A stretch of DNA of 64,000 nucleotides from Cafeteria roenbergensis. Taxonomy: Eukaryota > Sar > Bigyra > Bicosoecida > Cafeteriaceae. Position 1 is the first letter of the stretch, and the number at the start of each line of letters is the position of its first letter. Below the pieces are notes generated by a model that did no database searches, was not told the DNA's origin, and worked only from the letters and a program-made list of their open reading frames with translations. The stretch is taken from assembly GCA_008330645.1 (NCBI GenBank), contig VLTN01000019.1, positions 124,001-188,000 on the forward strand. The letters run 5' to 3'. Shown here piece after piece: positions 20,201 through 32,000 of this stretch. The position numbers and the translations under genes are program-made.

Positions 20201-23200
20201 CGCGACTGCCTGCTGTCTGCCGCGGAGCTGCAGCAGGTGCAAGCCCAAAAGGCACAGTTCGTGGAGCTGCAGGCCCGCGCGCTCGAGACGATCGAGGCCT
20301 CCGACGCCGCCGTCGCGCAGCAGACTGAGACGCTGAGCGCGCTGTCCAGTGACGCCGCAGAGCTGACCGAAGCCGCGCAAGACGGCGTGCTCAGCATCGC
20401 GGAGACGCTTGCTGGCACGCTTCTGCCCAAGGACGGCGAGGACTCCGCCTCCGCAGGGAAGGACGCGCTGTCCGAGGCCACGGGCCAGAAGCTGCTGTCG
20501 GTCATGGCGTCGGTGGGGCTTTCTGGCGCAGACGTCAACGCAGGCCAGTTCACGTCGTCCACCGGGTCGGCTTCGCGCAGGCGCCGCATGCAGGCGGCCC
20601 AGGAGGCGGAGCTGCTCAAGGAGCCGGCCGCGCGGTTCGCGTGGGCTGCGCAGCTGCTGGCGGCCGGCAGGGCAGAAGCCCCGGCTGAGCGCCTTGCTCG
20701 CACGAGCCGGCTTCTGGAGGCGACTGCGTCGGAGGTGAACCTGACGGCAGTGGCCGCGGCGGTTGCCCGGGCGAAGGAGCTCACCGCGCGCGCGCGCCTC
20801 GCGGTAGACTCGGTGGCGCGAGCGGTGGCGCTCAATGTGCAGCCTGGCGAGGCTGCGTCCGTGATTCAGGGCACTGGCGTGACGGTGTCGACCCGCCGGA
20901 GCGACGCTGCCTCCGCATCTGACACAGCTCTGCCCTCCGGCGCGAGCTTCAGCCTTGGGGGCGCTGCTGGGTCGCTTGGCGGGTCTGGCCCCGTCGACCT
21001 CCGCGCCGTCTCGTGGGACTCCAACCCCTACGCTTGGGCCGCTGCGGCTGCTCTCGTCAACTCAACCGGGCGGGCGGCAGGCGGCGGGCTGGAGGCGCGC
21101 AGCGCCGCTGTGATCTCCCTCACCGTCGCCAATGCCACTGGGGACGGCGCGGAGGTGCCCGTGAAGGGCCTCGCGACCCCGGTAGAGGTGCGCATGCCTG
21201 TAGCCGTCGGTACCGCGGCCTCCAAGTTCGAGTGCGCATTTTGGGACGCTGCCACGGAGTCCTGGTCGCGGCAGGGCATGGTGCTGGTGGACATGGTGCA
21301 GGGCACTGGAAACGACACGACGTGGACAGCCGTGTGCGCCAGCACGCATCTCACGGGCTTCGCCGCCGACCTCAGGGCTCCCGCCGTGGAGTTCAACAGC
21401 ATCAACCCGTTCACCGACGCCGGGCTGCTCAAGAACTACCTCGAGCCCAACAACCTCTTCCCCTTGGTGGTGCTCAGTGTGATGCTGTCCGCGTTCGTCA
21501 TGGCTTGGGGAGTGTCCGCGCTGTGCGACTGGCGGTGCCGGACCGACCTGCGCGCCCTGCGCCGCACTCACTTCCTCCGTTTCGGTGAGGTCCGCCCTGA
21601 GGCCGGCAACGGGGAGCTTCACCACGAGGAGGCCAGCAAGCAGCTGGCCGAGGCACAGGAGCTGGCCGCCAAGCGCTCGGCCGCACTTGCAATGCGCAGC
21701 CGCACCCCAGGCTCGGGGAGCGCTGAAGCGAGCTCTCCGACCGGCGCCCCGGCAGATTCGGCACAGGCACCGGCACCGACACCGGCACCGACGCCGGCCG
21801 GCGGAAAGCCAGCTGCCGCCGGTGCCCCGGCGGAGTACGTCCCGTCCCGCACCAGGTTCTTGCGCAGTGCCAAGAAGAAGGGCACCTTCTTCCTGGTTGT
21901 GCAGCACATCTGCCTGGACTGGGTGGACAGGATGCGCCGGAACCACCCGTGGGGCTCGGCCTTTGCCAGCACGCTGGACGAGCAGCTGGTCATGACGCGC
22001 CCTCAGCGCATCGCCACTCTGGCCTCCTCCGTGTTGGTGGCCATGGCAGTGGCCGCCTTCTTCTTCGGGCGCACGCCGGGAACGCTGGAGTCCCGCCTGC
22101 TCATCAGCCTCATCGGTGCCATGGCCATGCTCCCAACGGACCGTGGGTTCCCCTGGCTCTTTGGCAAGGCCAACTCATTCAAGAGCCGCACCGTCGAGCT
22201 GGTGGAGAGGCGCCGCATCCCCATGTGGCGCCGCCTACTGTGCGGGACCAAGTACAAGAGCAACGCTGCGGAGCGCATGAGGAAGGAGCGCGAGGCTGGC
22301 AAGCCCGGCGGCCAGAGCCAGGTGCGCGTCGTCCCAGCCAGTGCAACCGCCCTGCCGTCGCCGTCGTCCTCCAAGCCGGGCGCAGCGGCCGGACAGCGCG
22401 ATGCCACGGAGTCGGCGGGCGAGCTTCGTGCTGCGCCGCCGCGGGGCTTCGCCGAGCTGGATGACGCCGATGCGGCTGCAGCGGGGGGCGCTGCGGCTGC
22501 GCCTGCCGCTGTCTCGAAGCCCGAACCCGTTGCGACCACAATCGTGCCGGCCGCCCAGCCCGCGCCAGCCGGCTCGGCAGGCGCGGAGGCGCCCGCTGCT
22601 GAAGAGGAGGCCGTCAGCGCCGAGGCCGCCAACTCCGCGACCATCGCCGCCGTGTCCAAGGCGATCCGCAGCGCAGCCGCCATGGACAAGGGCTGCGCGT
22701 CCCTGACCGTTGAGGAGGCCCTCGGACTTCTGGGAGTGACCCGCAGCGCCGAGGGCATGGCCAAGGGCCCGGCTGCCGGCGTGGTCGCGGCGGCGCTCGC
22801 CACCCTCTCCCGGGGCGTGGTGGAGCCCGCCGCGCCGCTCCCCAAGGCGTGGACTGTCGGGCTCACGCGCAAGATGGCGTCAGGCATTCGCAGCGTGGTG
22901 GCGGAGCATGCGTGCATCGGCCCGCAGCTCACCCAGCAGGCCAAGGCAGCAGCGGAGGCAGCCGCCCGGCGGACCGCGCTGGGCCGCGACGAGCTCCTGG
23001 CCGTGGTGAACGCGTGCATGCGGACGCAGTCGCTCGGCTCGCTGGCGACGGCAGCCACGCAGGACGCGCTGGCCGCGCTGCGCGTTGCCGCCGAGAAGCT
23101 CAGCGCCAAGGCACCCGCTCCGGCAACGGCCTCTGCGGCTGCTGCTGTGCCCCAAGCCGGGCTCCACCGCAAGCGAGCGGTGTCCGACAACCCCTCGCTG

Positions 23201-24850
23201 ACGGCTCGGGCCGTGCTGCAGCAGGCTTTGGCCGACCTGGGCGAGACTGAGACTGCGAGCGCGGGCGCGGGCGCGACCGCCGGAGGCGCGGCGACGGGCG
23301 CAGGCGTGGCGGCGCCCGAAGCCGGAGCGGCTGCCTTCCCGCAGGTTTCCCGTCTGCTTCTGGTCCTGATGCGGCGCCGCATCGAGGCCACCGGCGAGGC
23401 TTTCGGTGCTGTCTTGCTGGTGGGCGCGTCGGAGGACAGCGCCCCCTCTGCAGCAGTCGCGGCGGAGGCAGCCGAGGCGGCCCCCATGCCTGTGCTGCTC
23501 CGCCACGGGCCCGAGGCCGAGCTGCTGTACGCCGGCATGCTGACGCACGCAATCGCCGAGCCGTTCGACAAGGTCTGCGAAGCCCTTTCCGGCATTCTTG
23601 GCCGTGCAGGCGCCGCGGCGGAGGCCGAGGCGGTCCAGGACATCGTCCCGCTCCCCGTGGTCGTGCCCGCCGAGCCGCCCCCGCTGCCCAGAGCGGGACG
23701 CGGGGCTGCCGCTGCCGCTGCCGCTGCCGCAGAGGATGCTGCCCCCAGCGAGAGTGGCGCCGCGGCGCAGGCGAGCCAGCAGACGACCCAGTGGCTGGCA
23801 GCGCCGGCGGGCGGCGAGCGCGAGGCTGCAGCCGAGTCGGCGCCGGCGGCCAAGTCCTTCGCCAGCATCGCCTTGCCGCTCTTTTTGGCGGTGCTCGCGC
23901 TGGTGCAGGCGTGGGCAGGGCTGCTGGGCGTTATGTTCGGGCTGTACCTGACAGCGGGAGAAGCCTTCTTGCCCGGCAAGGGCGACGCAGCGGACACCAT
24001 CGGCGTGACCTGCGGGTTCGGCGCAGCCATGCTGGTGTTTGGCGCCGCTGGGTATGTCATGGCTCGTGAGGGCCGCTGGGCCGTCGCGGTCGCCCTGGTC
24101 GTGCTCGCGCTCGGCGCAGAAGCCGGCGCCATCTCGCTCATGGTCGTGAACAACATGCCCTTCCTGAGAGACGCTGCCATCGTGGTGCTCGGCTTCCAGG
24201 CCCTACCCGGCCTGCTTGCGCTGGTCGGCGCGGGCATGATCGCCTACGTGCAGCGGCAGCTGCTGGTGCGAACCCAGCAGGTGCTCGAGCGCGTGGCTGC
24301 GATCCGAGCAGACGAGGAGCAGCTTGCCGCAGTGGTTCACGTCCAGCGCGCCTACCGGTCCTTCCACGCTCACAACCGGCTTGTGCGGCTTCGCGAGATG
24401 CGGAACTGGGACGACCTGCGGCCCGCCCGGCGTGCCGTGCTCGCCATGCTGTACGCATGCGTGGCCCTGATCGGGTTCTTCAGCTTCTACATCTGCCTGA
24501 TCTTCGGCGTGGTCTTCACGGCGGAGCAGTCTCGCGCCTGGATCATCTCCTCGCTCATCAGTTTTGCGATTGAGATCGTGATCACGGCCCCCCTGGTTGA
24601 GCTTGGCATGACGATCCTCCACTTCTTCCGCGACGTGAAGGAGCGCTCGGCTCGCGACGTCGCGATCCTCAGCCTTGCCGAGGCCAAGGGAGTGGACTTG
24701 GACGCCGAGGACGCACCCGCCGACGCGGAGCAGCCCCGCACGCCCGGAAAGCCACCGGCCCGGCCCCGCCACAGGGGCGCCCGCAGTTCGCTGGCCTTTG
24801 CTGACCTGCTCGTGGAGCCGTCGCGTCGAAACCTTGCTCCTGCCAGCTGA
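8208..24850 (+). CDS. Giant polycystin-1/REJ-like surface receptor with Calx-beta, REJ, EGF and GPS modules
   Basis: Model: exon 1 8208-8430, exon 2 8703-24850, giving 5,456 residues. Exon 1 supplies a signal peptide (MRLLHAALAACMIWLAAADG). Order: beta-rich N-terminus; Cys cluster near 10230-10290; residues 626-905, 35 units of NATASPV plus A/P; residues about 910-1330, Ser/Ala/Thr/Pro repeats; about 1346-2812, roughly eight Calx-beta-like modules (each with an EG motif near its start and a D-D/N-D near its end); 3114-3754, PKD/REJ-like modules (VQLDATTSTGG, VTLDAGSLSFDPDGFD); 3853-3914, an EGF-like Cys motif; 4250-4296, a GPS motif retaining the HLT cleavage tripeptide at 4290-4292. Membrane helices follow at about 4325-4350, 4511-4531, 4539-4562 and roughly six more from 5129 to 5380. 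The HPWGSAF stretch before helix 2 and the WIISSLISF last helix recall polycystin-1. No PLAT domain is evident between helices 1 and 2. Likely a cell-surface mechano- or chemosensory/adhesion receptor; that role is inferred from the family. Confidence 0.88.
8431..8702 (+). other. Intron (272 bp) in the polycystin-like gene
   Basis: The donor is GTGAGC after CCACTGC. The acceptor is a pyrimidine-rich stretch ending GTGCGCAG. Exon 1 ends with one base of a codon and exon 2 supplies the other two, joining the frames as CTC (Leu). This links a strong signal peptide to the giant frame, which otherwise would lack one. Confidence 0.85.
10355..11194 (+). repeat. 35 tandem 24-bp units encoding an N-glycosylation-sequon array
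   Basis: The array is exactly 840 bp, in frame, as 35 units of AACGCGACGGCTTCCCCGGT plus GGCC or ACCC, encoding NATASPV followed by A or P. Every unit carries an Asn-Ala-Thr sequon. The units are nearly identical; one near 11065 has Thr for Pro. A degenerate 36th NAT follows at 11195. Confidence 0.95.
11207..12470 (+). repeat. Ser/Ala/Thr/Pro low-complexity tandem array
   Basis: This interleaved repeat is built of 15-bp units encoding SSATP and 36-bp units encoding SATPSSTASATS, grading after about 12200 into diverged Ser/Thr/Pro sequence. It is likely an O-glycosylated mucin-like stalk continuing the N-glycan array. The antisense strand is also open over both arrays, a by-product of the repeat composition. 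Confidence 0.9.
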
Positions 24851-25121
24851 GCGATCTTGCATTTCCGTTGCCTAGTCGTTGCCGAATCTTTCTCCGACTC
24901 GCTCGTTTGCAGCAGTGCGTTGACCCCTTGCGTTGGCATTTGCTGGCCGAAAGAAGAATGCTTGGCCTGCGGGATCGAGCCACTCGGGGCACAGAGTCAC
25001 TCGATCGAATATTGGCAGCGTGGAAATACTGGTGGGAATTGTGTGCGCACCAGCGCAGCGCGCCGAGCACAGCGCAGGCCGTGGCAACGGGGCGGCGCCA
25101 AGTCCGTTGCGCCAGGCCGCG

Positions 25122-26742
25122 ATGAGAGCGGGTGTCTGCGTCATCCTTGCGATGTGAGGCAGCCGCCGCATTGCGCGAGCAGGCCCAGGGAGAGTTTTTT
25201 GGCGGGGGTGGGACACGGATGTTGATGTTCGCCACGCCAGCGCGTCCGAGTCTGGCCCGGCCCGCCTGCCCCTTCCGCCTTGGTGGGGTCGTCCGCAGGG
25301 GAGCTCTGGCGACGATGCCGTGGGCTGCTGCAGACTGCAACCCGCCGATGCGGCCTCCTGCCAACCAGCGCAAGTTCGCGAGCCAGGCGGTCGACAGCAT
25401 CATCGCCAGCTACCAGCCCAAGTTCAAGGACGCCCAGCTCGGCCAGATCTTCGCCAATGCGCTCCCCAACACACTCGACACTACGGTGTTCGAGCACACC
25501 ACCAGCGGCGAGCTTGCTCCGGACACGTTCATCATCACCGGCGACATCACTGCCATGTGGCTGCGTGACAGCGCCAACCAGGTGGCCCCGTACATGCGTT
25601 TCGTGAGCCAGGACTCGGGTCTCTTCTCACTCATCTCCGGGCTGGTTCGGCGGCAGGCGCGCCAGGTGCTCGTGGACCCGTACGCCAACGCGCACCAGCT
25701 CGAGGGGAGTCCGCCGTCCCCTCACACCGACGACTCCACGAGCACTCCCGCGTTCGCCGGCACGCGTGTGGGCGCCATGGGCCCCACTATCTTCGAGCGC
25801 AAGTTTGAGATCGACACGCTGGCCAACTTCCTGCACCTCAGCGCCTCCTTCTTCGCCGCCGCGGGCAAGGACCAGCCGACCTTCGGTGCCCCCGTCAACG
25901 CGGCGGGGCAGACCTGGGCAGACGCGGCGGAGCTGGTGATCGACACGCTGCGCACGCAGCAGGCCTCGTCCGAGGAGGAGGGCGGGAACCCCCCTTACCT
26001 GTTCCAGCGCACCACGTCGCAGCCGACGGATTCGCTGCAGTTTGGCCGCGGCGCGCCCGCTGCGCGCACCGGCATGATCAAGACAGGCTTTCGCCCGTCC
26101 GACGACGCGCACACCCTTCCATTTAACATTCCGGGCAACGCGTACGTGGTGGTGGCGCTCCGGGAGGCGGCCGCCGTGCTCTCAGCGCTGGGCCGCGCGG
26201 ACTCGGCGGCGTCGGCCCTGGCGCTCGCTGACGAGGTGAACGCCGGCATCCTCGCTTTTGGAGTGGTCAACCACCCGGGCGCCAACGGCACCGTGCTGGC
26301 GTACGAGGTGGACGGCTACGGCAATTCGTACTTCATGGACGACGCCAACCTGCCCTCGCTGCTGGGCATCCCCGTGTACGGCTGGACCAACACCACGGAC
26401 CCCCTGTACATGCGCACCAGGGCCCTGCTGCTCTCCAAGGCCAACCCGTACTACTTCTCCGGCTCGGTGGGCCAGGGGACCGGCGGCCCGCACGACGGGC
26501 TGGACCGCATCTGGCCAATGTCCATGGTGGCGCGCGCCAGCACGGCTCTGTCCGACCAAGAGGTGCTCAGCGTGTTGGAGCAGCTCAAGGGCTCCACGGC
26601 CTGCACGGGGCTGATGCACGAGTCCATCAACAAGAACAGCGCGGGGTCCTACACGCGGCCCTGGTTCGCGTGGGCCAACTCCTTCTTCGGCGGTCTCATC
26701 CTCGACCTGGCGGAGACCAGGCCGCACCTAATCTTTGCGTGA
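25122..26742 (+). CDS. Secreted GH125-family alpha-mannosidase (Mug157-like)
   Basis: Model: exon 1 25122-25153, exon 2 25299-26742, 491 residues. Exon 1 plus the first codons of exon 2 give a convincing signal peptide (MRAGVCVILAMGALATMPWA), followed by DCNPP at the mature start. The catalytic domain fills the rest: GDITAMWLRDSANQV near residues 90-105, FRPSDDA near 275-281 and MHESINKN near 450-457, ending with TRPWFAWANSFFGGLI. These are characteristic of glycoside hydrolase family 125, metal-independent exo-alpha-1,6-mannosidases related to fungal Mug157. By family knowledge the general acid is an Asp in the FRPSDDA segment and the base is probably the Glu of MHES. It probably trims mannose in the secretory route or outside the cell. 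Without the intron the frame would start on a GTG or an internal ATG and lack a signal peptide. Confidence 0.9.
25154..25298 (+). other. Intron (145 bp) in the GH125 gene
   Basis: The donor is GTGAGG after CTTGCGAT, and the acceptor is GTCCGCAG after a pyrimidine-rich run. Exon 1 ends with two bases (AT) and exon 2 begins with G, making Met 11 and keeping the catalytic frame. The splice completes a signal peptide, which supports the model. Confidence 0.8.
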
Positions 26743-26998
26743 CCCGGGCTGCTCGTTGCTCGCCAGCGTGTGCGTGCACGCGACAGCGTTTGCCAAGGCA
26801 GCTCGCTGCACTGGAGCATAATTGCTGGCCGACAGGAGGCGCAGGATGGAGGCACTCTGGCACGAGAACCAAGTCAGAGGCGCGCACGCACCACCCCGGC
26901 AACAGCACTGCAGGCTGCTCGGGCGCTACAGCGGGGCAAAAACACAGGGAATGGGGCTCGCGCGGTGTCACACGCACGAGAAAAACCACCGCACGCGC

Positions 26999-28481
26999 TC
27001 AGAAGAGGCCTGCCTGCTTCTTCTTGCCGTCGCGCTTCCACTTGGCCAGGGCCGAGAACTCGTCCTTGGACATGCCGAACACTTCCGTGAAGTCGCTGTC
27101 CGAGAGGTAGAGCTCCTTCTTGGCCAGGTCGATGTCCATGGCCTCGGTGCGCTCCTTGCACTCCTTCAGCTCCTCGAGGCTGAACGTCGCGGAGCCGGGC
27201 AGCATCGTGGGCTCGGCCTTGGCGCTCAGCTTGGCAATGGTGGCCTTGCGCTCCTCCTCGGCCGCCTGCAGGCGGGCCTTGGTCTCGGAGTCGTCGGCCG
27301 CGTTGCGGATGCGGGCAGCCTCCTCGGCGTCCACGCCGCTCGAGGCCGCGGCAGCGGCTGCGGGGGCGGCCTCGGCGGCCTCCTCGGGCTCGGCGGCAGC
27401 CTCTTCGACCTCGGGCTCGGCCTCGGGCTCGGCCTCGGGCTCGGCCTCCTCAGCCTCGGGCTCAGCCTCGGGCTCGGCCTCCTCAGCCTCGGGCTCAGCC
27501 TCGGGCTCGGCCTCCTCAGCCTCCTCAGCCTCGGGCTCAGCCTCCGGCTCGGCCTCCTCAGCCTCGGGCTCAGCCTCCGGCTCGGCCTCCTCAGCCTCGG
27601 GCTCAGCCTCGGGCTCGGCCTCCTCAGCCTCGGGCTCAGCCTCGGGCTCGGCCTCCTCAGTGGCCTCTGCCTCGGGCTCGGCCTCCTCAGTGGCCTCTGC
27701 CTCCTCCGTGGCCTCAGCCTCCTCAGTGGCCTCGGCCTCCTCGGTAGCCTCGGCCTCAGCCTCCTCGGTAGCCTCAGCCTCCTCGGTAGCCTCAGCCTCC
27801 TCGGTAGCCTCGGCCTCCTCAGTGGCCTCGGCCTCGTCAGCAGCGGGCTCCTCCTGCGATCAAAACACACGCACATACCACGTGCACGGTCAGGCGAGCC
27901 TGTCTTGAAAGCTCGCACAACCCTTTGGGCGGCCAGCTTGCATTGAAAGAGCAACATGAGCGCAAGTCAGCCACTCGGGGGCGCGCTTTGAGCAATGTGA
28001 TGCACCAGAGCTGGCCGGACAGTGGAAAGCAACGCGCAAGTCGCAGTCGGCGCGCTCCTTTTCATTGCAGCCACCGGGAGGGCGCAGCGAGCGCAGCTCG
28101 TGCCACCCCAAGTACAGGGCGAGTGCATCCCACGTCGGCCGCCGCTCGGGCCGCAAGGGCGCGAAGCTGCGCCCGCTCGAGACGCTTGCCGCAATCGCGG
28201 CCAGCGGAACTGCCGCTGGCTGGCCGCGCAGCGACGCGCTGGGCTGCATGGGCTTCGGCGCCTTGGGGCGCCTCGCCGAGCGCAGAACGCTCGCGGCAAG
28301 TCGTCCCAGTCGGGGCTCCGAGGGCGGGCCTGGCGGCAGCGGCGGGGGTGTGGGGACACGCGCAGATGGGGCGATCCAAGGTGCGGCACTGGCGCGGGCT
28401 CACCACAGGGGCGTCCTCGGCGACGCCAATCTCCTCCTCTGCAGCGGCAACCTCTGGCTCAAGATCCTGGGTGGTGGCCAT
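26999..28481 (-). CDS. Acidic protein with C-terminal villin headpiece
   Basis: Model: exon 1 28481-28404, exon 2 27853-26999, 310 residues. Exon 1 encodes MATTQDLEPEVAAAEEEIGV and six more residues. Exon 2 opens with a long Glu/Ala/Pro/Thr repeat (about residues 27-195), then a charged helix (EEAARIRNAADDSETKARLQ) and, at about 264-310, a villin headpiece. The last 35 residues align without gaps to the human villin HP35 subdomain from LSD to the terminal GLF, keeping the three core Phe, the FGM, the Trp-Lys pair and the final KxxGLF. By my count 18 of 35 match. The Pro before the WK motif in HP35 is Ala here. Headpieces bind F-actin in the cytoplasm, so this is a likely actin-binding or bundling accessory protein. 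It lacks gelsolin repeats. Exon 2 has no internal start codon upstream of a GTG, so ORF callers would report only its tail. Confidence 0.8.
27350..27853 (-). repeat. Glu/Ala/Pro/Thr acidic repeat in the villin-headpiece gene
   Basis: Read on the minus strand, the segment encodes runs such as EATEEAEATEEAEAE near the exon start and EAEPEAEEAEPEAEPEAE further on. Units of 12-36 bp are built from GAG, GCC/GCT, CCC and ACC codons. The segment is a strongly acidic, probably helical or disordered spacer before the headpiece. Confidence 0.85.
27854..28403 (-). other. Intron (550 bp) in the villin-headpiece gene
   Basis: Minus strand: donor GTGAGC after GCCCCTGTG, acceptor TTTTGATCGCAG. Both exons break at codon boundaries (phase 0). 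It is longer than the other introns here, so an extra small exon inside cannot be excluded, though I found none. Confidence 0.65.
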
Positions 28482-29083
28482 GGCTGGAGTTTGTGGTTGG
28501 CTCGGTCGGTGTGGTCCGCTCACTTGCACTTGGCCACTCCCCGCAGATCGACTTGCTGACGTCGTCTCTCGGCAACACACAGGCCACCGACGAGCAGAGC
28601 CACGCCAGAGTGCGCCGCCGAGTCCGAGCGCCACCACGCCGGGGAACGCTGCGATCCCGAGTGGGCTGGTAGCCGATCGCGCACAGCCAAGTGTGAGCAT
28701 TGGACGGGTTTGTGCATCGGGTGGTCCGCCTGCAACGGGCGGGCGCCGCAGAGGCACCCGCAAACGTTGCGCCGTCGGCCTGCAGAGTGCGCGCAGCGAC
28801 AGCACCTTCCCGGCAGCAGGCGAAGACGCACGCTGGTGCAAGGGGCGCAGATGCAAGGGAGCGCCCCTCAGCAGGTGTGCCTCCTGCGCACGCATCTGGG
28901 GGGCGGGCCAATGGGCAGAATCATTGCCTCAGAATTTCAAATGTTTTGACTGACCGCATTGCGAAGACCTGACAGCACGGCACATTGACCCTGCGTGGCA
29001 TCCCGTGGCCCGCGCGGCAGTGTCTTTCGCGCCCGCGAGCAGTCCGTCCCTTGCCCGGCCTGCTGCTACCCGCTTCCCACAGC
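28482..29083. promoter_or_regulatory. Divergent intergenic region between villin-headpiece and CHD-like genes
   Basis: These 602 bp separate two divergent start codons. Several frames are open on both strands, but none shows a recognisable domain. It presumably holds both promoters and 5' leaders. The stretch at 28917-28960 (ATCATTGCCTCAGAATTTCA) is locally AT-richer than the surroundings. I identify no specific element. Confidence 0.3.
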
Positions 29084-32000
29084 ATGGCGGACTCGGACAG
29101 CGACGCTCTGCCAGCGCGCAGCTTGCGCCGGCGCAAGCCGCCGGCGTACAGCGCTCAGGGAGTATCGCTCGGGTCATTGGCGACAGTCTCCACCCGGCAC
29201 GGGGCAAGCCGGGGCAGGGCGGAGGGCGCTGGCCGGCGAACCTTGCGGCGGGGACGCGCGGTGGCGTCAGACTCTTCATCTGACTCAGAGCCCCAGGCTC
29301 GCGCATCGCGGCGCTTGCGAGGAGGCCAATCCACAAGTGGGGCGACGGAGGGCAGCTCCGTCGCAGAGAGCGACGCATCCAGCAGTGACGGCGCGGCGAG
29401 CAGCAGCGATGCGTCGATCGGGCGCAAGGCTCAATCACGCTCCAGGCGCGGGGGGCAGACCCTGCGCGCCCGGGGGGCGGCAAACCGATCATCGCGCTCC
29501 TCCGCAGTAGCCGCCAGCTCCAGGCGGCCCAGGCGCCAGGCCGACCGTCGCTCCGGCGCGGCGTCGGCGGCAGGGCAGGCCAAGGGCCTTCGCGGGTGGA
29601 TCAAGGCGGGACAGCAGACTGCCGCCTCCGTTGCTCAGGGAATCGCTGCCCGCAGCCGCGCGAGGGCCAGTCGTCCCTCGCGCCCAGCCTCGCGCAAGGC
29701 CACTTCGCGAACCGGAAGGGCGGCAAGGGGCTCCAGCGAGGAGGACGCCGTCTCGGGGGACGAAGAAGACGATGAGGAGGACGAGGAGGCGATCGCACTG
29801 AGCGAGGACGACGAGGAGTCAGCGCCTTCGTCCGAAGAGGAGACCTCGGGTGACGACGACGACGACGACGATGACGATGATGACGAGGAGGAGTCAGCAG
29901 CCGTGCGGAGAAGGCGTGCGGCAGCTAGGGCCAAAGCCAGCACGAAGGCCAAAGCTGCCGGTGCTGCGCGGCGGGCAGCCGCCGTTGCTGGCGTGTCAAG
30001 CGCCGACAAGCGCCGCGCCCTCGCCAAGTTCCAGAAGGAGCGCTCGCAGAAGCGGCAGGCCAAATTTCAGCAGGATGACGAAGAGGACGGCAGCGGAGAC
30101 GAGTATGGCTCTTCGTCGGGGGACTCTGAAGGGGCGGGTCGGGGCGCAAGGGCTGCAGCTGGAAAGCGCGGCAAGCGCAGCGGGTCCCAGTCTCCTTCGT
30201 CTTCCGACGACGCAAGCGACGACGACAGCAGCGACGACGATGGCGGCGAGTGGCAGCCCGAAGTGGGGGCCGTGCTCGCCGCGCACTCGTTCACGCCGAC
30301 GGAGTGGCAGCTGTGCCAGATCAGGATCGACACGCGGTTCGTTGCGTGCGGCTCCGCCCTGTGGCCTTTTGTACTCAACCCGGCCTGGAGGCCCAAGCGC
30401 CCCGCTGGGGCCAAGGCCAAGGCAGCGACCGAAAGGGCCCCCGGCCCGTCTGGGGATGCCAGCGGAAGCGGCAGTGAGAGCGAAGACAGCACCAGCGGCC
30501 GGTACATGGAGGCGCCCGAGCTCAGCGAGATCCACGCCAAGCTCAAGTCTGTGGGTGTGGATGTCGGCTTGCTGCCTCGCGGTGCGGACGGGGCCATCTG
30601 TAACGTGCTGGCGCTGCACGTGCCACGGTCGGCAGAGGGCAGCGACTCGCCTGTTCGCTCCTCCTTCTCCAAGTCCCCGTCGCGGGCCCGCCCGGGCTCG
30701 GCGCCGGCGGCTGCCGTCTCAAAACCGGAGCGCGGCGGTAGCCACATGCCGAGGGCAGTGGCCGCGGCCGTTCACCGCGCTCAGGAGCTCGTTGCTGAGG
30801 AGCTCGAGTCCGGCAAGCGGCGCGAGCAGCGGTTCCTGGTGCGCTGGAAGGGGCTGTCGCACAGGCACTGCTCCTGGGAGACGCGCGCGTCGCTGGAGTG
30901 CATGTGGGAGGACAGCGTGGAAAGCGGCGCGATGTCGCGCTCCCTCGTGAGCCGCCACCGCAAGGGCATCGACAAGGCGGTGGCTGCCGAGGCGGCCAGG
31001 GACGCGGCCCGGAACAGGGCAAGCAAGGCCCGCATGCTGGCGGCCCGCGCTGAGGCAGCACCCGCGATGCGCTCGCCCAGCGTGTCTGGCGCGTCGCTCG
31101 AACGGCTGCTGCGAGGTCGCGGGGGAGACGTAGCGTCCTTCCTTGAAGACAGCAACTGGCTGGTGGCCGACAGGGTCATTGCGCGCCGCGTGGCACCTGG
31201 CCACACCGAGGAGGAGGAGGAGGCCGATGCTCAGGGCGGGGCTGGCGATGGTTCCCCCAGGGCAACGCCAGCCCCGGCCAGCAGCGGCGGCGGCGCCAGC
31301 AGCGGCGGCGGCAGCAGCAGCAGCGGCAGCAGCAGCAACGGTGTCGCCGCAGCTGATACCGAGAAAGGCAGCAAGGACAGCGGTCAGCTGGCAACGTCCA
31401 CGCCATCGGCCACGAGTCAAAACGCCGCCGCGGTGCCCGAGCTGGCCGACGAGGCCCACCCCTTCGCCAAGTACGAGTACCTGACTCTGTGGGCTGCCAC
31501 GGGCGCGGAGTACTCGGACGCCACGTGGGAGGTGCGCGAGGACCTGCGAAACGACGCGTGCATCGTCGAGTTCATGGTCCGGCAAGTGCCCTGGCACCTG
31601 CGGGACGCCCTCCTCCCGCGCCGCCCGGAGCTCCTCCTGAAGCCAGAGCGCCCGTCCGCGGCGGCCCAGGCCGTTCTGGACGGCGGGGACGTGGCCAAGG
31701 TGGTCGCTGACTCGGCAGAGTCGTCCGACGACGAAGAGGCAGTTGCGACTCGGGTAGCCGCGGCCAAGCGAGAGGCCGTGGCGTGGAAGGACATTTGGGT
31801 GTCTGCGAAGGGGCGGTCCTCGTCCAAGCCTCGGTCGGGCACGGGCGTCTTTGATCTCTGCGCCGACGAGGAGCCGGCCGGGCCAGTGCGGCGCGTCGGC
31901 CACGCGCCCGTGCGCCCGCGCTTCGACGCAGTGCACGCCGTTCTGGCGAAGACGCCGCCCCTTGTGCGGCGTGCCGCTGCCAGGGACGGCATTCCCGATG

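Noticed and set aside
25132-25298. GTG- or ATG-initiated unspliced N-terminus of the GH125 gene
   Set aside because: It gives no signal peptide. A phase-matched intron yields a standard one.
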